The notes under the pieces: generated by a model
What the model was told of the DNA's origin: nothing
Seen by the model: only the letters and a program-made list of their open reading frames with translations
Database searches by the model: none
Program-made: the position numbers and the translations under genes
Shown here: positions 18,633 to 27,321 of the stretch, one piece after another
Layout of the letters: each line of letters starts with the position of its first letter
Position numbering within the stretch: the stretch's first letter is position 1
Source: Rubrivivax sp.
GTDB lineage: Bacteria > Pseudomonadota > Gammaproteobacteria > Burkholderiales > Burkholderiaceae_C
Assembly (NCBI GenBank): GCA_027484825.1
Contig: JAIXSE010000015.1
Coordinates: 248,001-312,000, forward strand
Direction: 5' to 3'
DNA length: 64,000 nucleotides

Positions 18633-19451
18633 TCAGCGGCCTTGTGCCTGCGCCTGCTGCAGCTGTTCTTCCACCTTGCGGGCGGCGCGCAGCACCAGGG
18701 TTTCGTCCAGCTGTGCCTGCGGCGCGATGATCATGACGTTCTCATCCAGCCGGGAGGGGTCGTTCATCAGCGTCCAGGCCACCAGCGAGATGGCGCCGAT
18801 GCCGCGGCGCTGCATGGCGTCCGGCATGCGCAGCTCGCTCTGCACTTCCACGTGATACCAGACGCTGGCCACCGCCGCCGGAGCCAGACCCCAGCTCTCG
18901 CACATGGAGGCGCCGAGCTTGTCGTAGCTGACGCCGAAGGCCGTGCTCTCAAGCGATGTCAATTCGAGATCGCTGCTCGCAGCCCTGAGCATGGCCGGGT
19001 AGTGGGCCGGTGCATGCCGGTAGAGCAGGGCCTTGCCGCATTCCTCGAACAGGCCGGCCGAGTGGGCCGCCCAGGGGTCCACGCCCAGCAGTTGTCCCAT
19101 GCGGCCCATCAGCAGGCCGCGCTTGGCCGCCCGCTGCCAGATGGGTTCGAGTTCCGCAGCGGGGGGGAAGGCCGCGCGCAGGCCCATCTCGAAAGTGATG
19201 GCGGCGACCTCGCGCATGCCCAGATAGGTCAGCGCCTGATGCACCGTTTGCACCCGGCCCCGCAGGCCGTAGAGCGAGGAATTGACCGCCTTCATCACGG
19301 CGGACGCCAGGGCCATGTCGGTTTCCACCAGCGCGGACACGGATTGCAGATCGATGTCCTCGTCTGCCATGAGCAGGGACAACTTGACCAGCACTTCCGG
19401 CTGGGTGGGAATTTCAATGTCCAGCGAACGCAGTTGTGGATCGACGGGCAT
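18633..19451 (-). CDS. HDOD-domain signalling protein
   Basis: A 272-aa protein made almost entirely of an HDOD domain (IPTQPEVLVKLSLLMADEDID, key part TQPEVLVKLSLL; VNSSLYGLRGRVQTVHQAL; YLGMREVAAITF). HDOD proteins lack the HD metal ligands and act in signalling rather than hydrolysis. It lies tail to tail with the GGDEF gene. The start is uncertain: ATG at 19451 matches the domain boundary, while ATG at 19505 has a better AAAGGCGG ribosome site and would add 18 residues. Confidence 0.82.
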   Translation of the reverse strand: MPVDPQLRSLDIEIPTQPEVLVKLSLLMADEDIDLQSVSALVETDMALASAVMKAVNSSLYGLRGRVQTVHQALTYLGMREVAAITFEMGLRAAFPPAAELEPIWQRAAKRGLLMGRMGQLLGVDPWAAHSAGLFEECGKALLYRHAPAHYPAMLRAASSDLELTSLESTAFGVSYDKLGASMCESWGLAPAAVASVWYHVEVQSELRMPDAMQRRGIGAISLVAWTLMNDPSRLDENVMIIAPQAQLDETLVLRAARKVEEQLQQAQAQGR

Positions 19452-19549
19452 GGCAGATGAGGGTTGTTTGTCCAATGGTATAGCGAGTGGCGACTCTCGC
19501 GTCATCCCGCCTTTGGCGGAAGTCAGCGAACGCCCCGGCAGCAATAAGT

Positions 19550-20311
19550 TCAGCGCAAGAACGCGTCGTAGCCAGTCTTGAGGATCAGCAGGGACACGAC
19601 CACGACGAACATGCCGCGCACGAAGCCCGCGCCGCGGGCCAGGGCCATGCGGGTGCCCACCAGGCTGCCCGCCACATTGGCCACTGCCATGACGGCGGCG
19701 ATGTGCCACCAGACATGGCCTTTGCTGGCAAACAGCACCAGGGCGGCGGCATTGGTGGCGGTGTTGAGGAGTTTGGCCGTGGCCGACGCATGCAGGAAGT
19801 CAAACCCCAGCAGGCGCACGAACAGGAAGACAAAGAAGCTGCCGGTGCCGGGACCGAAGAAGCCGTCATAAAAGCCGATGACCACGCCGATGGCCGCGGC
19901 GATGGCCGTCTGCGCACGCAGCGTGTGGCGCGGCGCGTGATGGCGACCCAGATCTTTCTTGGCCAGGGTATAGAGCAGCACGGCCAGCAGGATGAGCGGC
20001 AGCGCCTTGCGCAGACCGGACGGGTCCACCTGCGTCACGGCCCAGGCGCCGCAGAAGCTGCCGCCCAGCGCGGCCACCGCGGCCGGCAGCAGCGACAGCC
20101 AGGGCAGCGACACGCGCTTGGCATATTGATGGGTGGCCCAGGCGGTGCCCCAGACGGAGGCGCCCTTGTTCGTGCCGAACAGCGTGGCCGGGGCCGCAGT
20201 GGGATAGGTGCTGAACAGGGCCGGCACCAGCACCAGCCCGCCGCCGCCGACCACGGCATCCACAAAGCCAGCCAACAGCGAGGCCAGCGCCACGGTCAAA
20301 AGCTCGATCAT
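19550..20311 (-). CDS. TauE/SafE-family membrane transporter
   Basis: A 253-aa inner-membrane protein with about eight hydrophobic helices. The family signature is clear: LLAGFVDAVVGGGGLVLVPAL near residue 15 and again IGFYDGFFGPGTGSFFVF in the second half, an internal duplication. TauE/SafE proteins export sulfite, sulfoacetate or related organic anions. The ATG at 20311 starts the first helix; the frame is open far upstream through a terminator, which is not coding. A leader with an intrinsic terminator precedes it. Confidence 0.87.
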   Translation of the reverse strand: MIELLTVALASLLAGFVDAVVGGGGLVLVPALFSTYPTAAPATLFGTNKGASVWGTAWATHQYAKRVSLPWLSLLPAAVAALGGSFCGAWAVTQVDPSGLRKALPLILLAVLLYTLAKKDLGRHHAPRHTLRAQTAIAAAIGVVIGFYDGFFGPGTGSFFVFLFVRLLGFDFLHASATAKLLNTATNAAALVLFASKGHVWWHIAAVMAVANVAGSLVGTRMALARGAGFVRGMFVVVVSLLILKTGYDAFLR

Positions 20312-20358
20312 CAAAAGCGACTCGCAGGAGCGGGCCGCAAACCAGAAAAGTCGGGCCA

Positions 20359-20394
20359 CAAAAACAAAGCGGGCACCTGATCCCAGGTGCCCGC
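20359..20394 (-). terminator. Intrinsic terminator in the tauE leader (possible attenuator)
   Basis: A perfect 11-bp stem, GCGGGCACCTG-ATCC-CAGGTGCCCGC (20369-20394), is followed on the minus strand by TTTGTTTTTGT. It sits about 50 bp before the tauE start and is oriented to stop transcription towards it. Confidence 0.85.
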
Positions 20395-20827
20395 GAATTG
20401 TGACAGTGTCACCGCATTTCGTTGGTGTTGGTTCTGATTTGTTTGTCTCCTCAGCCCCCGTAGGCAACCACCATTCGCACAGTAGTTGCGTCGAGTGGTT
20501 GGGACTGTAGGACTGCGAATCCATGCACGCACTTGGGGTTTTCACTTGGGGAATGCACCAAGTTGGGCTGGTTGGCCTGCGCTTACTTGCTAGTTTTGAT
20601 AAGCTATTCCACACGCTGCGAATACCGCCCGCTGCACGCTTGTGGATCCTGGGCGGTCGCCGCACAGCGTTACACCGGGTCGTCATCTCCCTGAAATGAA
20701 GGGGGTGGCCCCAAAACACGTGGGGAGCCGGCCACAGACTGGGGTTGGCGAGGTCTTGCTAGAAGCGCCGGCATGCGGCTGCGTCTGGGCCGGAGCGGCG
20801 TCTGGAACCGGGACAATCCGGCTTCCC
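20395..20827. other. Non-coding leader/spacer between tauE and the SNF2 gene
   Basis: About 430 bp with lower GC than its neighbours and no convincing gene. On the minus strand it can form several competing pairings (ATTCG...CGAAT, AACCAC...GTGGTT). A GTGACA-C-TGTCAC operator-like inverted repeat (in plus orientation GTGACA-G-TGTCAC) lies at 20400-20412. On the plus strand TTGATA (20596) and GAATAC (20620) are 18 bp apart and could be a weak promoter for the helicase. Confidence 0.5.
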
Positions 20828-23128
20828 ATGACCGATGACCGTCCCCCCCACCTGCTGCTGCGCACCTACACCCGGGGCGATGGTCTGCTGGGCCTGCGGC
20901 CTCACGGCAAACTCGGGCCGCGAGGCGACAGCGTCACGCTGATCCGCCTGCTGCGCGCCCCGACCCGGGCGGAACACCTGAAGCAATGGTCCGAGTTGCC
21001 GCTGCAGAAGCTGGACCCGCAGATGCTGCAATGGCGCGCAGAGGGCTTCGGCCAGGCGCTCTCACCCAGCTGGACGCTTGAGCGCGAGGACCAATTCGCG
21101 GACTTCGTCGCCGAAGACCTTGCGCAGCTGCAGGCGGCGGGTTGGGAGGTCGAGATCGCCCCGGGCTTCGCTCACCACAGCCTGCCGGTGGACGATTGGG
21201 CGATGGAGGCCGCGCCAGCCGATGAGACGCAGCCGGCCGATGCGGACCGCCTACCCGCCCTGGGACTGTCGCGCCGCAAGGGCGCCTGGCTGCTCAGCCT
21301 GGGCGTGATGGTGCAGGGCCAGCGGGTGGATCTGGCGCCGATGATCTGGGACCTGATCCGACGGGACCGTCGCTGGATCTCGGCCGACGCCCTGGGCGAC
21401 ATGGACAACGAGGCCATCGTCAGCCTGCGCGCGCCGGGTGGCAAGCGGCTGCACACCACCGCCGCCCCGCTCAAGCAGCTGATGATGGCGCTGCTGGAGG
21501 TGCTGCTGGCCCAGCGCTCCCGACGTGCCCCGCTGATGCTGACGTCGTGGCAAGCGGCACGGCTGTCGCTGCTGGACGGCCCGGACAGCCGCTGGAAGCT
21601 GCAGGGCGCTCAAGCCCTGCGAGACCTCTGGACCCGGCTGCGCCGCGCCGGGCCGCCGCCAGCCGTGGACGAACCTGCGGGCCTGGGGCTTCAGCTCCGC
21701 CCGTATCAGCGCCACGGCCTGGCCTGGCTGCAATACCTCGCCGCCCACGATCTGGGCGGCATCCTGGCCGATGACATGGGGCTGGGCAAGACCGCCCAGG
21801 CGCTGGCGCATCTGTGGGTGCAAAAACAATCTGGCCGGCTGACGGCCCCGGCCCTGGTGGTCGCTCCCACCTCGCTGCTGTTCAACTGGGCCCAGGAAGC
21901 GCAGCGGGTGGCGCCGGGCCTGCGGGTGGCCAGCCTGTCGCATCCCGGCGAGCGCGGCGAGGTCCTGACCGATCTGGCGCAGACCGATGTGCTGCTGTGC
22001 AGTTACGGCCTGGTCTGGCGCGAGCTTCGCGCGCTGTGCCGCCACCGCTTCAGCGTGCTGGTGGTGGACGAGGCGCAGGCGGTTAAGAATCCCCGCTCCC
22101 GCGCCGCGCGGGCCCTGCGCCGGCTGCCGGCCGACCAGCGCCTGGTGCTGACCGGCACGCCGCTGGAGAACCATCTGGGCGAGCTGTGGACCCAATTCGA
22201 CTTCCTGCTGCCGGGCTACCTCGGTGACAGCCGCGAATTCACCCGCCACTGGCGCAAGCCGATTGAGCAGTCCGGCAGCCTGGCCCGCGCCCGTCAGCTG
22301 GCGCAGATGGTGCGGCCTTTCATCCTGCGAAGGCTCAAGGAAGATGTGGCACCGGAGCTGCCACCGCTCACCGTCGTCACCCAGCGCATTGCGCTGCAGG
22401 GTCGTCAGCGCCAGCTGTATGAGAGTGTGCGCATCGGCGCGGACCATCTGGTCAGACGGGTGCTGGCGCAGCAGAAGCTGTTCGGCGACGGGCTGATGTC
22501 GGTGCTCGACGCCATGCTGAAGCTGCGCCAGGTCTGCTGCGACCCGCGCCTGGTGCCGGGCCTGACCCTGCCGGAGGGCATCGAGGCGGCAAAGCTGGAC
22601 TGGCTGCGACACCAGATTCCCACCCTGGTGGGCGAAGGACGGCGTCTGCTGGTGTTTTCGCAGTTCACCGGCATGCTGGCGCTGATCCGGGACGCCTTGA
22701 CCGAGCTCGGCATTCCCTGGCTCAGCCTGACCGGAGACACCCCCGCTTCACAGCGAGGGGACGTCGTCCAGCGCTTCCAGGCCGGCGAGGTGCCGGTGAT
22801 GCTGGTCAGCCTGAAGGCGGGTGGGGTGGGCCTGACGCTGACCGCTGCCGATACCGTCATCCAGGTGGACCCCTGGTGGAATCCGGCGGTGGATGCCCAG
22901 GCCATGGCACGGGCCCACCGGATCGGCCAGACGCGACCGGTGTTTGTGCATCAGTTGGTGATCGAGGGCAGCATCGAGGAGCGCATGCTGGAGCTTCAGC
23001 AACGCAAACAGGCCCTGGCAGACGGACTGCTGGGCCGTGATGGCGGGGAGGCGCTGGAGAAATTCAGTCCTGCGGACATCGAGCGCCTGCTGGCGCCGTT
23101 GCTGGAGGACGAGGATGAGATGGGCTGA
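20828..23128 (+). CDS. SNF2/Rad54-family DEAD-like helicase
   Basis: A 766-aa protein with the two RecA-like halves of SNF2 ATPases. Seen in order: Walker A DDMGLGKTAQ, motif II VVDEAQAVKN (DEAQ), motif III LTGTPLENHLGELW, and in the second half FSQFTGMLALI, SLKAGGVGLTLTAAD and RAHRIGQTRPV. The N-terminal ~350 residues are a less conserved region usual for bacterial SNF2 proteins of this class; no zinc-binding SWIM motif was seen. Family members remodel DNA-protein complexes using ATP. The ATG at 20828 is chosen because the upstream frame lacks similarity. Confidence 0.9.
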   Translation: MTDDRPPHLLLRTYTRGDGLLGLRPHGKLGPRGDSVTLIRLLRAPTRAEHLKQWSELPLQKLDPQMLQWRAEGFGQALSPSWTLEREDQFADFVAEDLAQLQAAGWEVEIAPGFAHHSLPVDDWAMEAAPADETQPADADRLPALGLSRRKGAWLLSLGVMVQGQRVDLAPMIWDLIRRDRRWISADALGDMDNEAIVSLRAPGGKRLHTTAAPLKQLMMALLEVLLAQRSRRAPLMLTSWQAARLSLLDGPDSRWKLQGAQALRDLWTRLRRAGPPPAVDEPAGLGLQLRPYQRHGLAWLQYLAAHDLGGILADDMGLGKTAQALAHLWVQKQSGRLTAPALVVAPTSLLFNWAQEAQRVAPGLRVASLSHPGERGEVLTDLAQTDVLLCSYGLVWRELRALCRHRFSVLVVDEAQAVKNPRSRAARALRRLPADQRLVLTGTPLENHLGELWTQFDFLLPGYLGDSREFTRHWRKPIEQSGSLARARQLAQMVRPFILRRLKEDVAPELPPLTVVTQRIALQGRQRQLYESVRIGADHLVRRVLAQQKLFGDGLMSVLDAMLKLRQVCCDPRLVPGLTLPEGIEAAKLDWLRHQIPTLVGEGRRLLVFSQFTGMLALIRDALTELGIPWLSLTGDTPASQRGDVVQRFQAGEVPVMLVSLKAGGVGLTLTAADTVIQVDPWWNPAVDAQAMARAHRIGQTRPVFVHQLVIEGSIEERMLELQQRKQALADGLLGRDGGEALEKFSPADIERLLAPLLEDEDEMG

Positions 23129-23216
23129 AGGGGCGCTAAGGAGGCCTCAGGAGACGCTGAAGCAGCGGTCTCAGCGCTCGAGCCGGGAGGCCTGAAGGCC
23201 CCCGGCCGGGTCCAGA

Positions 23217-23378
23217 TCAGCGCTTGCGGTCGAAGCGCAGGGCGCGGGCGACGCTGCGGCGGTCGCAGCCGAGGCTGGCCACTTCGAAGGCTTCGTGCTT
23301 GCGGCCCTTGTCGTTCTGCCATTCGGGCAGCGGGGCGCGGCGAGTCTGGGTTTCGGTGCGGAGTTGGGACTTCATCAT
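23217..23378 (-). CDS. Small basic hypothetical protein (53 aa)
   Basis: A short frame starting MMKSQLRTETQTRRAPLPEW and ending FDRKR, with a good AGAAGG ribosome site 8 bp upstream. It is rich in Arg/Lys and contains an ASLGCDRRSVARALRFD segment that could be a short helix-turn-helix-like unit. It lies tail to tail with the SNF2 gene. I recognise no family. The ribosome site and protein-like composition argue that it is real. Confidence 0.55.
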   Translation of the reverse strand: MMKSQLRTETQTRRAPLPEWQNDKGRKHEAFEVASLGCDRRSVARALRFDRKR

Positions 23379-23592
23379 GGTCTTGGACCTTCTGGCTTCC
23401 GAGCGGGATATGCCCGCTTTGGGCACACAACGCATGGCCCTCACGCCCCGTTGACAGGCACTTCACATTTCCTTGGGCCCCAAAATGCACCGAAATGTTG
23501 CAGAAGTCACGGCCATCCGTCGTGGTCCCCCCGCCACGGGGTTTGCGCTCTGGGCGGCGCGGCCCGGGCGGTTTGTCGCTAAGCTAGCCGCC

Positions 23593-24015
23593 ATGTCCGT
23601 GCCTGCCTCCGCCTCCCCGACCCACTCCGACCCCGCTGCCACCGGGGCTCCAGCCTGTGCCGACCTGCTGGTGGCCTGCCTGTGCGCGGCCTGGTGCCGG
23701 GTCTGCGACGGCTATCACGACGACTTCGCCCAACTGCGCCAGCAGTTTCCGGACGCGCGTTTTGTCTGGGTGGACATCGAGGACGACGCCGAGCTGGTGG
23801 ACGACCTGGAAGTGGAAACCTTCCCCACCCTGCTGATCGGACAGCGCGAGCATCTGTGTTTCATCGGACCGGTGATGCCCCAGGCCGGTGCATCCCAGCG
23901 GCTGGTCCAGGCGGCGGTGGACAACCCGTCGATGGCTGCCGGCAGCGGGTCGGCGCCGGCGGGCACCACGGCGGCGGCCCAGGCGCTGCTGACCCGGCTG
24001 CGCCAGTCCTGCTGA
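23593..24015 (+). CDS. Thioredoxin-like protein
   Basis: A 140-aa thioredoxin fold. The redox motif is AAWCRVC (WCxxC), followed by VDIEDDAELVDDLEVETFPTLL with the cis-proline in TFPT. No signal peptide precedes the domain, so it is probably cytoplasmic. The active-site dipeptide RV differs from the GP of housekeeping thioredoxin, so substrates are likely specialised. The N-terminal ~20 residues and C-terminal tail are alanine- and serine-rich and probably disordered. Confidence 0.8.
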   Translation: MSVPASASPTHSDPAATGAPACADLLVACLCAAWCRVCDGYHDDFAQLRQQFPDARFVWVDIEDDAELVDDLEVETFPTLLIGQREHLCFIGPVMPQAGASQRLVQAAVDNPSMAAGSGSAPAGTTAAAQALLTRLRQSC

Positions 24016-24232
24016 CAGCCCGCCCGCCTCGCCGGCGAGGCGCTGACACCCGGCTGCGGCCCTGATCCGCCAGCCGCCCGAAACAAGGATTCCCCCGTCC
24101 ACCGTCGCGCGGCGGCAACCGTTGTCCCACGCACCTGCCGCAGGTCACTTGTGGCTGGCCGGTCCCTCCGGGGGAGAATTCCACCCTTCACGGCCCCATC
24201 AGGGCCTCCCTCCCTAGCCCAACGGCAAGTCG

Positions 24233-25609
24233 ATGAACGTCCAATTCAAGAGTTCGGTGGCCCGCGCCACGCCCATCCTGGCGCTGGATCGCGCTGCATA
24301 TCAGGCGCTGGTCCCCCAGTTGCCCAAACGCACCCAGCAGTGGCTGGCGACGCTGGGCTTCAGCGCCGCGCCCGACACCTTCGCCCTGGTACCCGGTGAG
24401 GATGGCAAGCTGGCCCAGGTGTTTGCCGGTGTGGCCCATGCGGCGCATCCGTACGCCCTGTCGGCCCTCCCGATGGCCCTGCCGGAGGGCGACTACGCCC
24501 TGTCCCCGGACGGCCTGAAGCTGCAGGACGAGGCCGCCGCCCTGTCCTGGGAACTGGGGTGCTACCAGTTCGACCTGTACAAGCCCCGCAAGCGCGCGCC
24601 GGCCCAACTGCTGGTCAAGACCTCGCCTGACGGTCAGCGCGGCCTGGCGCTGGCCACCGCCATCAGCGCGGTGCGGGACCTGGTCAACACCCCGGCCGAG
24701 CACATGGGCCCGGAGGAACTCTCCCGCGCTGCCGCCGTGGTGGGCAAGCAGCACGGCGCCAAGTTCAAGGAAGTGGTCGGGGACGACCTGCTGAAGAAGA
24801 ACTTCCCTGCGATTCATGCGGTGGGGCGCGCCAGCACCCGCGCACCGCGCCTGATCGAGCTGAACTGGGGCAGCGACAAGCATCCGCGCCTGACCCTGGT
24901 CGGCAAGGGCGTGTGCTTTGACACCGGTGGCCTGGACATCAAGCCGGCCGACGGCATGCGCCAGATGAAGAAGGACATGGGCGGCGCGGCCAACGTGCTG
25001 GGCCTGGCCACGCTGATCATGGCGCTGAAGCTGCCGGTGCGTCTGCAGGTGCTGATCCCGGCGGTGGAGAATGCGATCGCGGGCAACGCCTACCGGCCCG
25101 GCGATGTCATCAAGACCCGCGCCGGCCTGCACATCGAGATCGGCAACACCGATGCCGAAGGCCGCGTGATCCTGTGCGACGCGCTGGCCTATGCCGCCGA
25201 GTTCAAGCCCGAGCTGATCATCGACATGGCCACCCTGACCGGTGCCGCACGCATCGCCCTGGGCGCGCAGTTGCCGGCGCTGTTCTCGCGCCATACCGAC
25301 ACCGCCCGCGATCTGATGGACCTGGGCTTCAAGCTGGACGACCCGATGTGGCACATGCCGCTGTGGTCGCCCTACAAGGAAGGCATCGCCTCGAGCATCG
25401 GCGACATCGTCAACACCGGTCGCAATGCCCTGGCCGGCGCCATCAATGCCGCCCTGTTCCTGGACGCCTTCGTGCCGGAGCAGCAGGACTGGCTGCATCT
25501 GGACCTGTTCGCCTGGAACGATGTGTCCCGTCCTGGCCGTCCGGTCGGGGGCGAGGCGCAGACCATCCGCACGCTGCTGGCCTATCTGGAAGAGCGCTTC
25601 GGCGGGTAA
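24233..25609 (+). CDS. M17 leucyl aminopeptidase family protein
   Basis: A 458-aa two-domain zinc aminopeptidase. The C-terminal catalytic domain has VGKGVCFDTGGLDIKPADGM and MKKDMGGAANV metal ligands and the M17 signature NTDAEGRV. DLVNTPAEHMGP begins the catalytic half. Enzymes of this family remove N-terminal residues from peptides in the cytoplasm. It is somewhat shorter than PepA (503 aa) and resembles the PepB-like/short M17 type. It is transcribed alone, 216 bp after the thioredoxin-like gene. Confidence 0.9.
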   Translation: MNVQFKSSVARATPILALDRAAYQALVPQLPKRTQQWLATLGFSAAPDTFALVPGEDGKLAQVFAGVAHAAHPYALSALPMALPEGDYALSPDGLKLQDEAAALSWELGCYQFDLYKPRKRAPAQLLVKTSPDGQRGLALATAISAVRDLVNTPAEHMGPEELSRAAAVVGKQHGAKFKEVVGDDLLKKNFPAIHAVGRASTRAPRLIELNWGSDKHPRLTLVGKGVCFDTGGLDIKPADGMRQMKKDMGGAANVLGLATLIMALKLPVRLQVLIPAVENAIAGNAYRPGDVIKTRAGLHIEIGNTDAEGRVILCDALAYAAEFKPELIIDMATLTGAARIALGAQLPALFSRHTDTARDLMDLGFKLDDPMWHMPLWSPYKEGIASSIGDIVNTGRNALAGAINAALFLDAFVPEQQDWLHLDLFAWNDVSRPGRPVGGEAQTIRTLLAYLEERFGG

Positions 25610-25624
25610 GGGCCAGGGTCAGGC

Positions 25625-27301
25625 TCAGTCCCCCTCCCGCAGCCAGGCGGCGGCCCGCTCGGCGATCATCAGGGTCGGCGAGTTGGTGTTGCCGCTGGTG
25701 ATGGTGGGCATGACGCTCGCGTCGATCACCCGCAGGCCAGCCACTCCGCGCACCCGCAGGTGGCTGTCCACCACCGCCTGCTCGTCGTCCTCCCGGCCCA
25801 TGCGGCAGGTGCCCACCGGATGGAAGATGGTGGTGGCGATGTCGCCGGCCAGGCGGGCGAGCTCCTCGTCGCTCTGGTATTGCGGGCCGGGCTTGTATTC
25901 CTCCGGCCGGTAACGCGACAAGGCGGGCTGCGCCACGATGCGCCGCGTCAGCCGCAGGCTTTGCGCGGCGACCTGACGGTCGGCATCGGTGCTGAGGTAG
26001 TTGGGTGCGATCAGCGGCGCATCGGTCGCCTGCGGGCTGCGCAGCTGCACCGTGCCGCGGCTGGTGGGATTGAGGTTGCAGACGCTGGCGGTGAAGGCAT
26101 TGAACCCGTGCAGCGGCTCGCCGAAGGCCTCCAGCGACAGCGGCTGGACGTGATACTGCAGGTCCGGCCAGGCCTTGTCCGGCGCACTGCGCGCAAACGC
26201 GCCCAGTTGCGACGGCGCCATGCTCATCGGCCCGGTGCGGCGCAGCGCGTATTCCAGCCCGATGCGTGCCTTGCCAAACCAACTGCTGGCCAGGGTGTTG
26301 AGCGTGCTCACCTCCTGCACCTTGAAGACCGCACGGATCTGCAGATGATCCTGCAGGTTGGCGCCCACTCCTGGCAGCTCGCGCTGCACCTCGATGCCCA
26401 GGCGCTGAAGCAGCTCGCCCGGCCCGAGTCCGGAGAGTTGAAGCAGTTGCGGCGATCCGATCGCCCCCGCGGCCAGCAGCACCTCACCGCCCGGCGCCAG
26501 AAGGGCCGACTCCACGCCCTGCGGCGTGCGCACCTCCACCCCCGTGCACTGGCTTCGGCCCTGCGGACCGCCCGGCGACAGCAGCAGCCGCTGCGCCTGC
26601 ACGCCGGTCCACATCTCAAAATTGGGCCGGGCCAGGCAGGTCGGTCGCAGAAACGCCTTGGCGGTGTTCCAGCGCCAGCCGCCCCGCTGATTGACCTCGA
26701 AGTAGCCGACGCCTTCGTTGTTGCCGGTGTTGAAGTCGCAGCTGGCCGGAATGCCGGCCTCCTGCGCTGCCGCGGCAAAGGCATCCAGCACCGCCCAGCG
26801 CAGCCGCTGTTTCTCCACCCGCCATTCGCCGCCGTGCCCGTGGCGGCTGGCATCAAAACCGGGCGGACGCTCGGCCCCTTCGTCCAGCCGCCAGTGATGC
26901 TCATGGCGCTTGAAGAAGGGCAGCACCTCGTCCCAGCGCCAGGCGTCGTCGCCGGTCAGCGCGGCCCAGCCGTCGTAGTCCCGCGACTGACCCCGCATGT
27001 AGATCATGCCGTTGATGCTGGAGCAGCCGCCCAGCACCTTGCCGCGCGGATACCGCAGGCTGCGACCGTTCAGGCCCGCATCGGGCTCGGTCTTGAACAG
27101 CCAGTCGGTGCGGGGGTTGCCGATGCAATAGAGATAACCGACCGGGATGTGAATCCAGTGATAGTCATCCTTGCCGCCGGCCTCCAGCAGCAGCACCCGC
27201 TTGGAGGCATCGGCGCTCAGCCGGTTGGCCAGCAGGCACCCCGCTGTGCCGGCGCCGATGATGATGTAGTCGAACGGGGTGTCTCCATGAGGGTCTCGCA
27301 T
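25625..27301 (-). CDS. GMC-family FAD oxidoreductase (choline-dehydrogenase-like)
   Basis: A 558-aa flavoprotein. The N-terminal dinucleotide fold is DYIIIGAGTAGCLLANRLS, followed by GKVLGGCSSINGMIYMRG and, at the C-terminus, HPVGTCRMG and NTNSPTLMIAERAA. It should oxidise an alcohol with FAD; the substrate is not evident and no betaine genes are near. The ATG at 27301 is 10 residues before the fold. It follows creD by 20 bp, so it could be read through from the cre operon. Confidence 0.88.
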   Translation of the reverse strand: MRDPHGDTPFDYIIIGAGTAGCLLANRLSADASKRVLLLEAGGKDDYHWIHIPVGYLYCIGNPRTDWLFKTEPDAGLNGRSLRYPRGKVLGGCSSINGMIYMRGQSRDYDGWAALTGDDAWRWDEVLPFFKRHEHHWRLDEGAERPPGFDASRHGHGGEWRVEKQRLRWAVLDAFAAAAQEAGIPASCDFNTGNNEGVGYFEVNQRGGWRWNTAKAFLRPTCLARPNFEMWTGVQAQRLLLSPGGPQGRSQCTGVEVRTPQGVESALLAPGGEVLLAAGAIGSPQLLQLSGLGPGELLQRLGIEVQRELPGVGANLQDHLQIRAVFKVQEVSTLNTLASSWFGKARIGLEYALRRTGPMSMAPSQLGAFARSAPDKAWPDLQYHVQPLSLEAFGEPLHGFNAFTASVCNLNPTSRGTVQLRSPQATDAPLIAPNYLSTDADRQVAAQSLRLTRRIVAQPALSRYRPEEYKPGPQYQSDEELARLAGDIATTIFHPVGTCRMGREDDEQAVVDSHLRVRGVAGLRVIDASVMPTITSGNTNSPTLMIAERAAAWLREGD

Positions 27302-27321
27302 GCTGCCTGCCGGGCTCGTTT

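Noticed and set aside
20395-20640. 6S RNA, tmRNA or SRP RNA
   Set aside because: The sequence does not show the conserved cores of these RNAs.
20312-20719. N-terminal extension of the TauE protein (about 136 residues)
   Set aside because: It would translate through a strong intrinsic terminator and has no similarity to the family, whose first helix starts at 20311.
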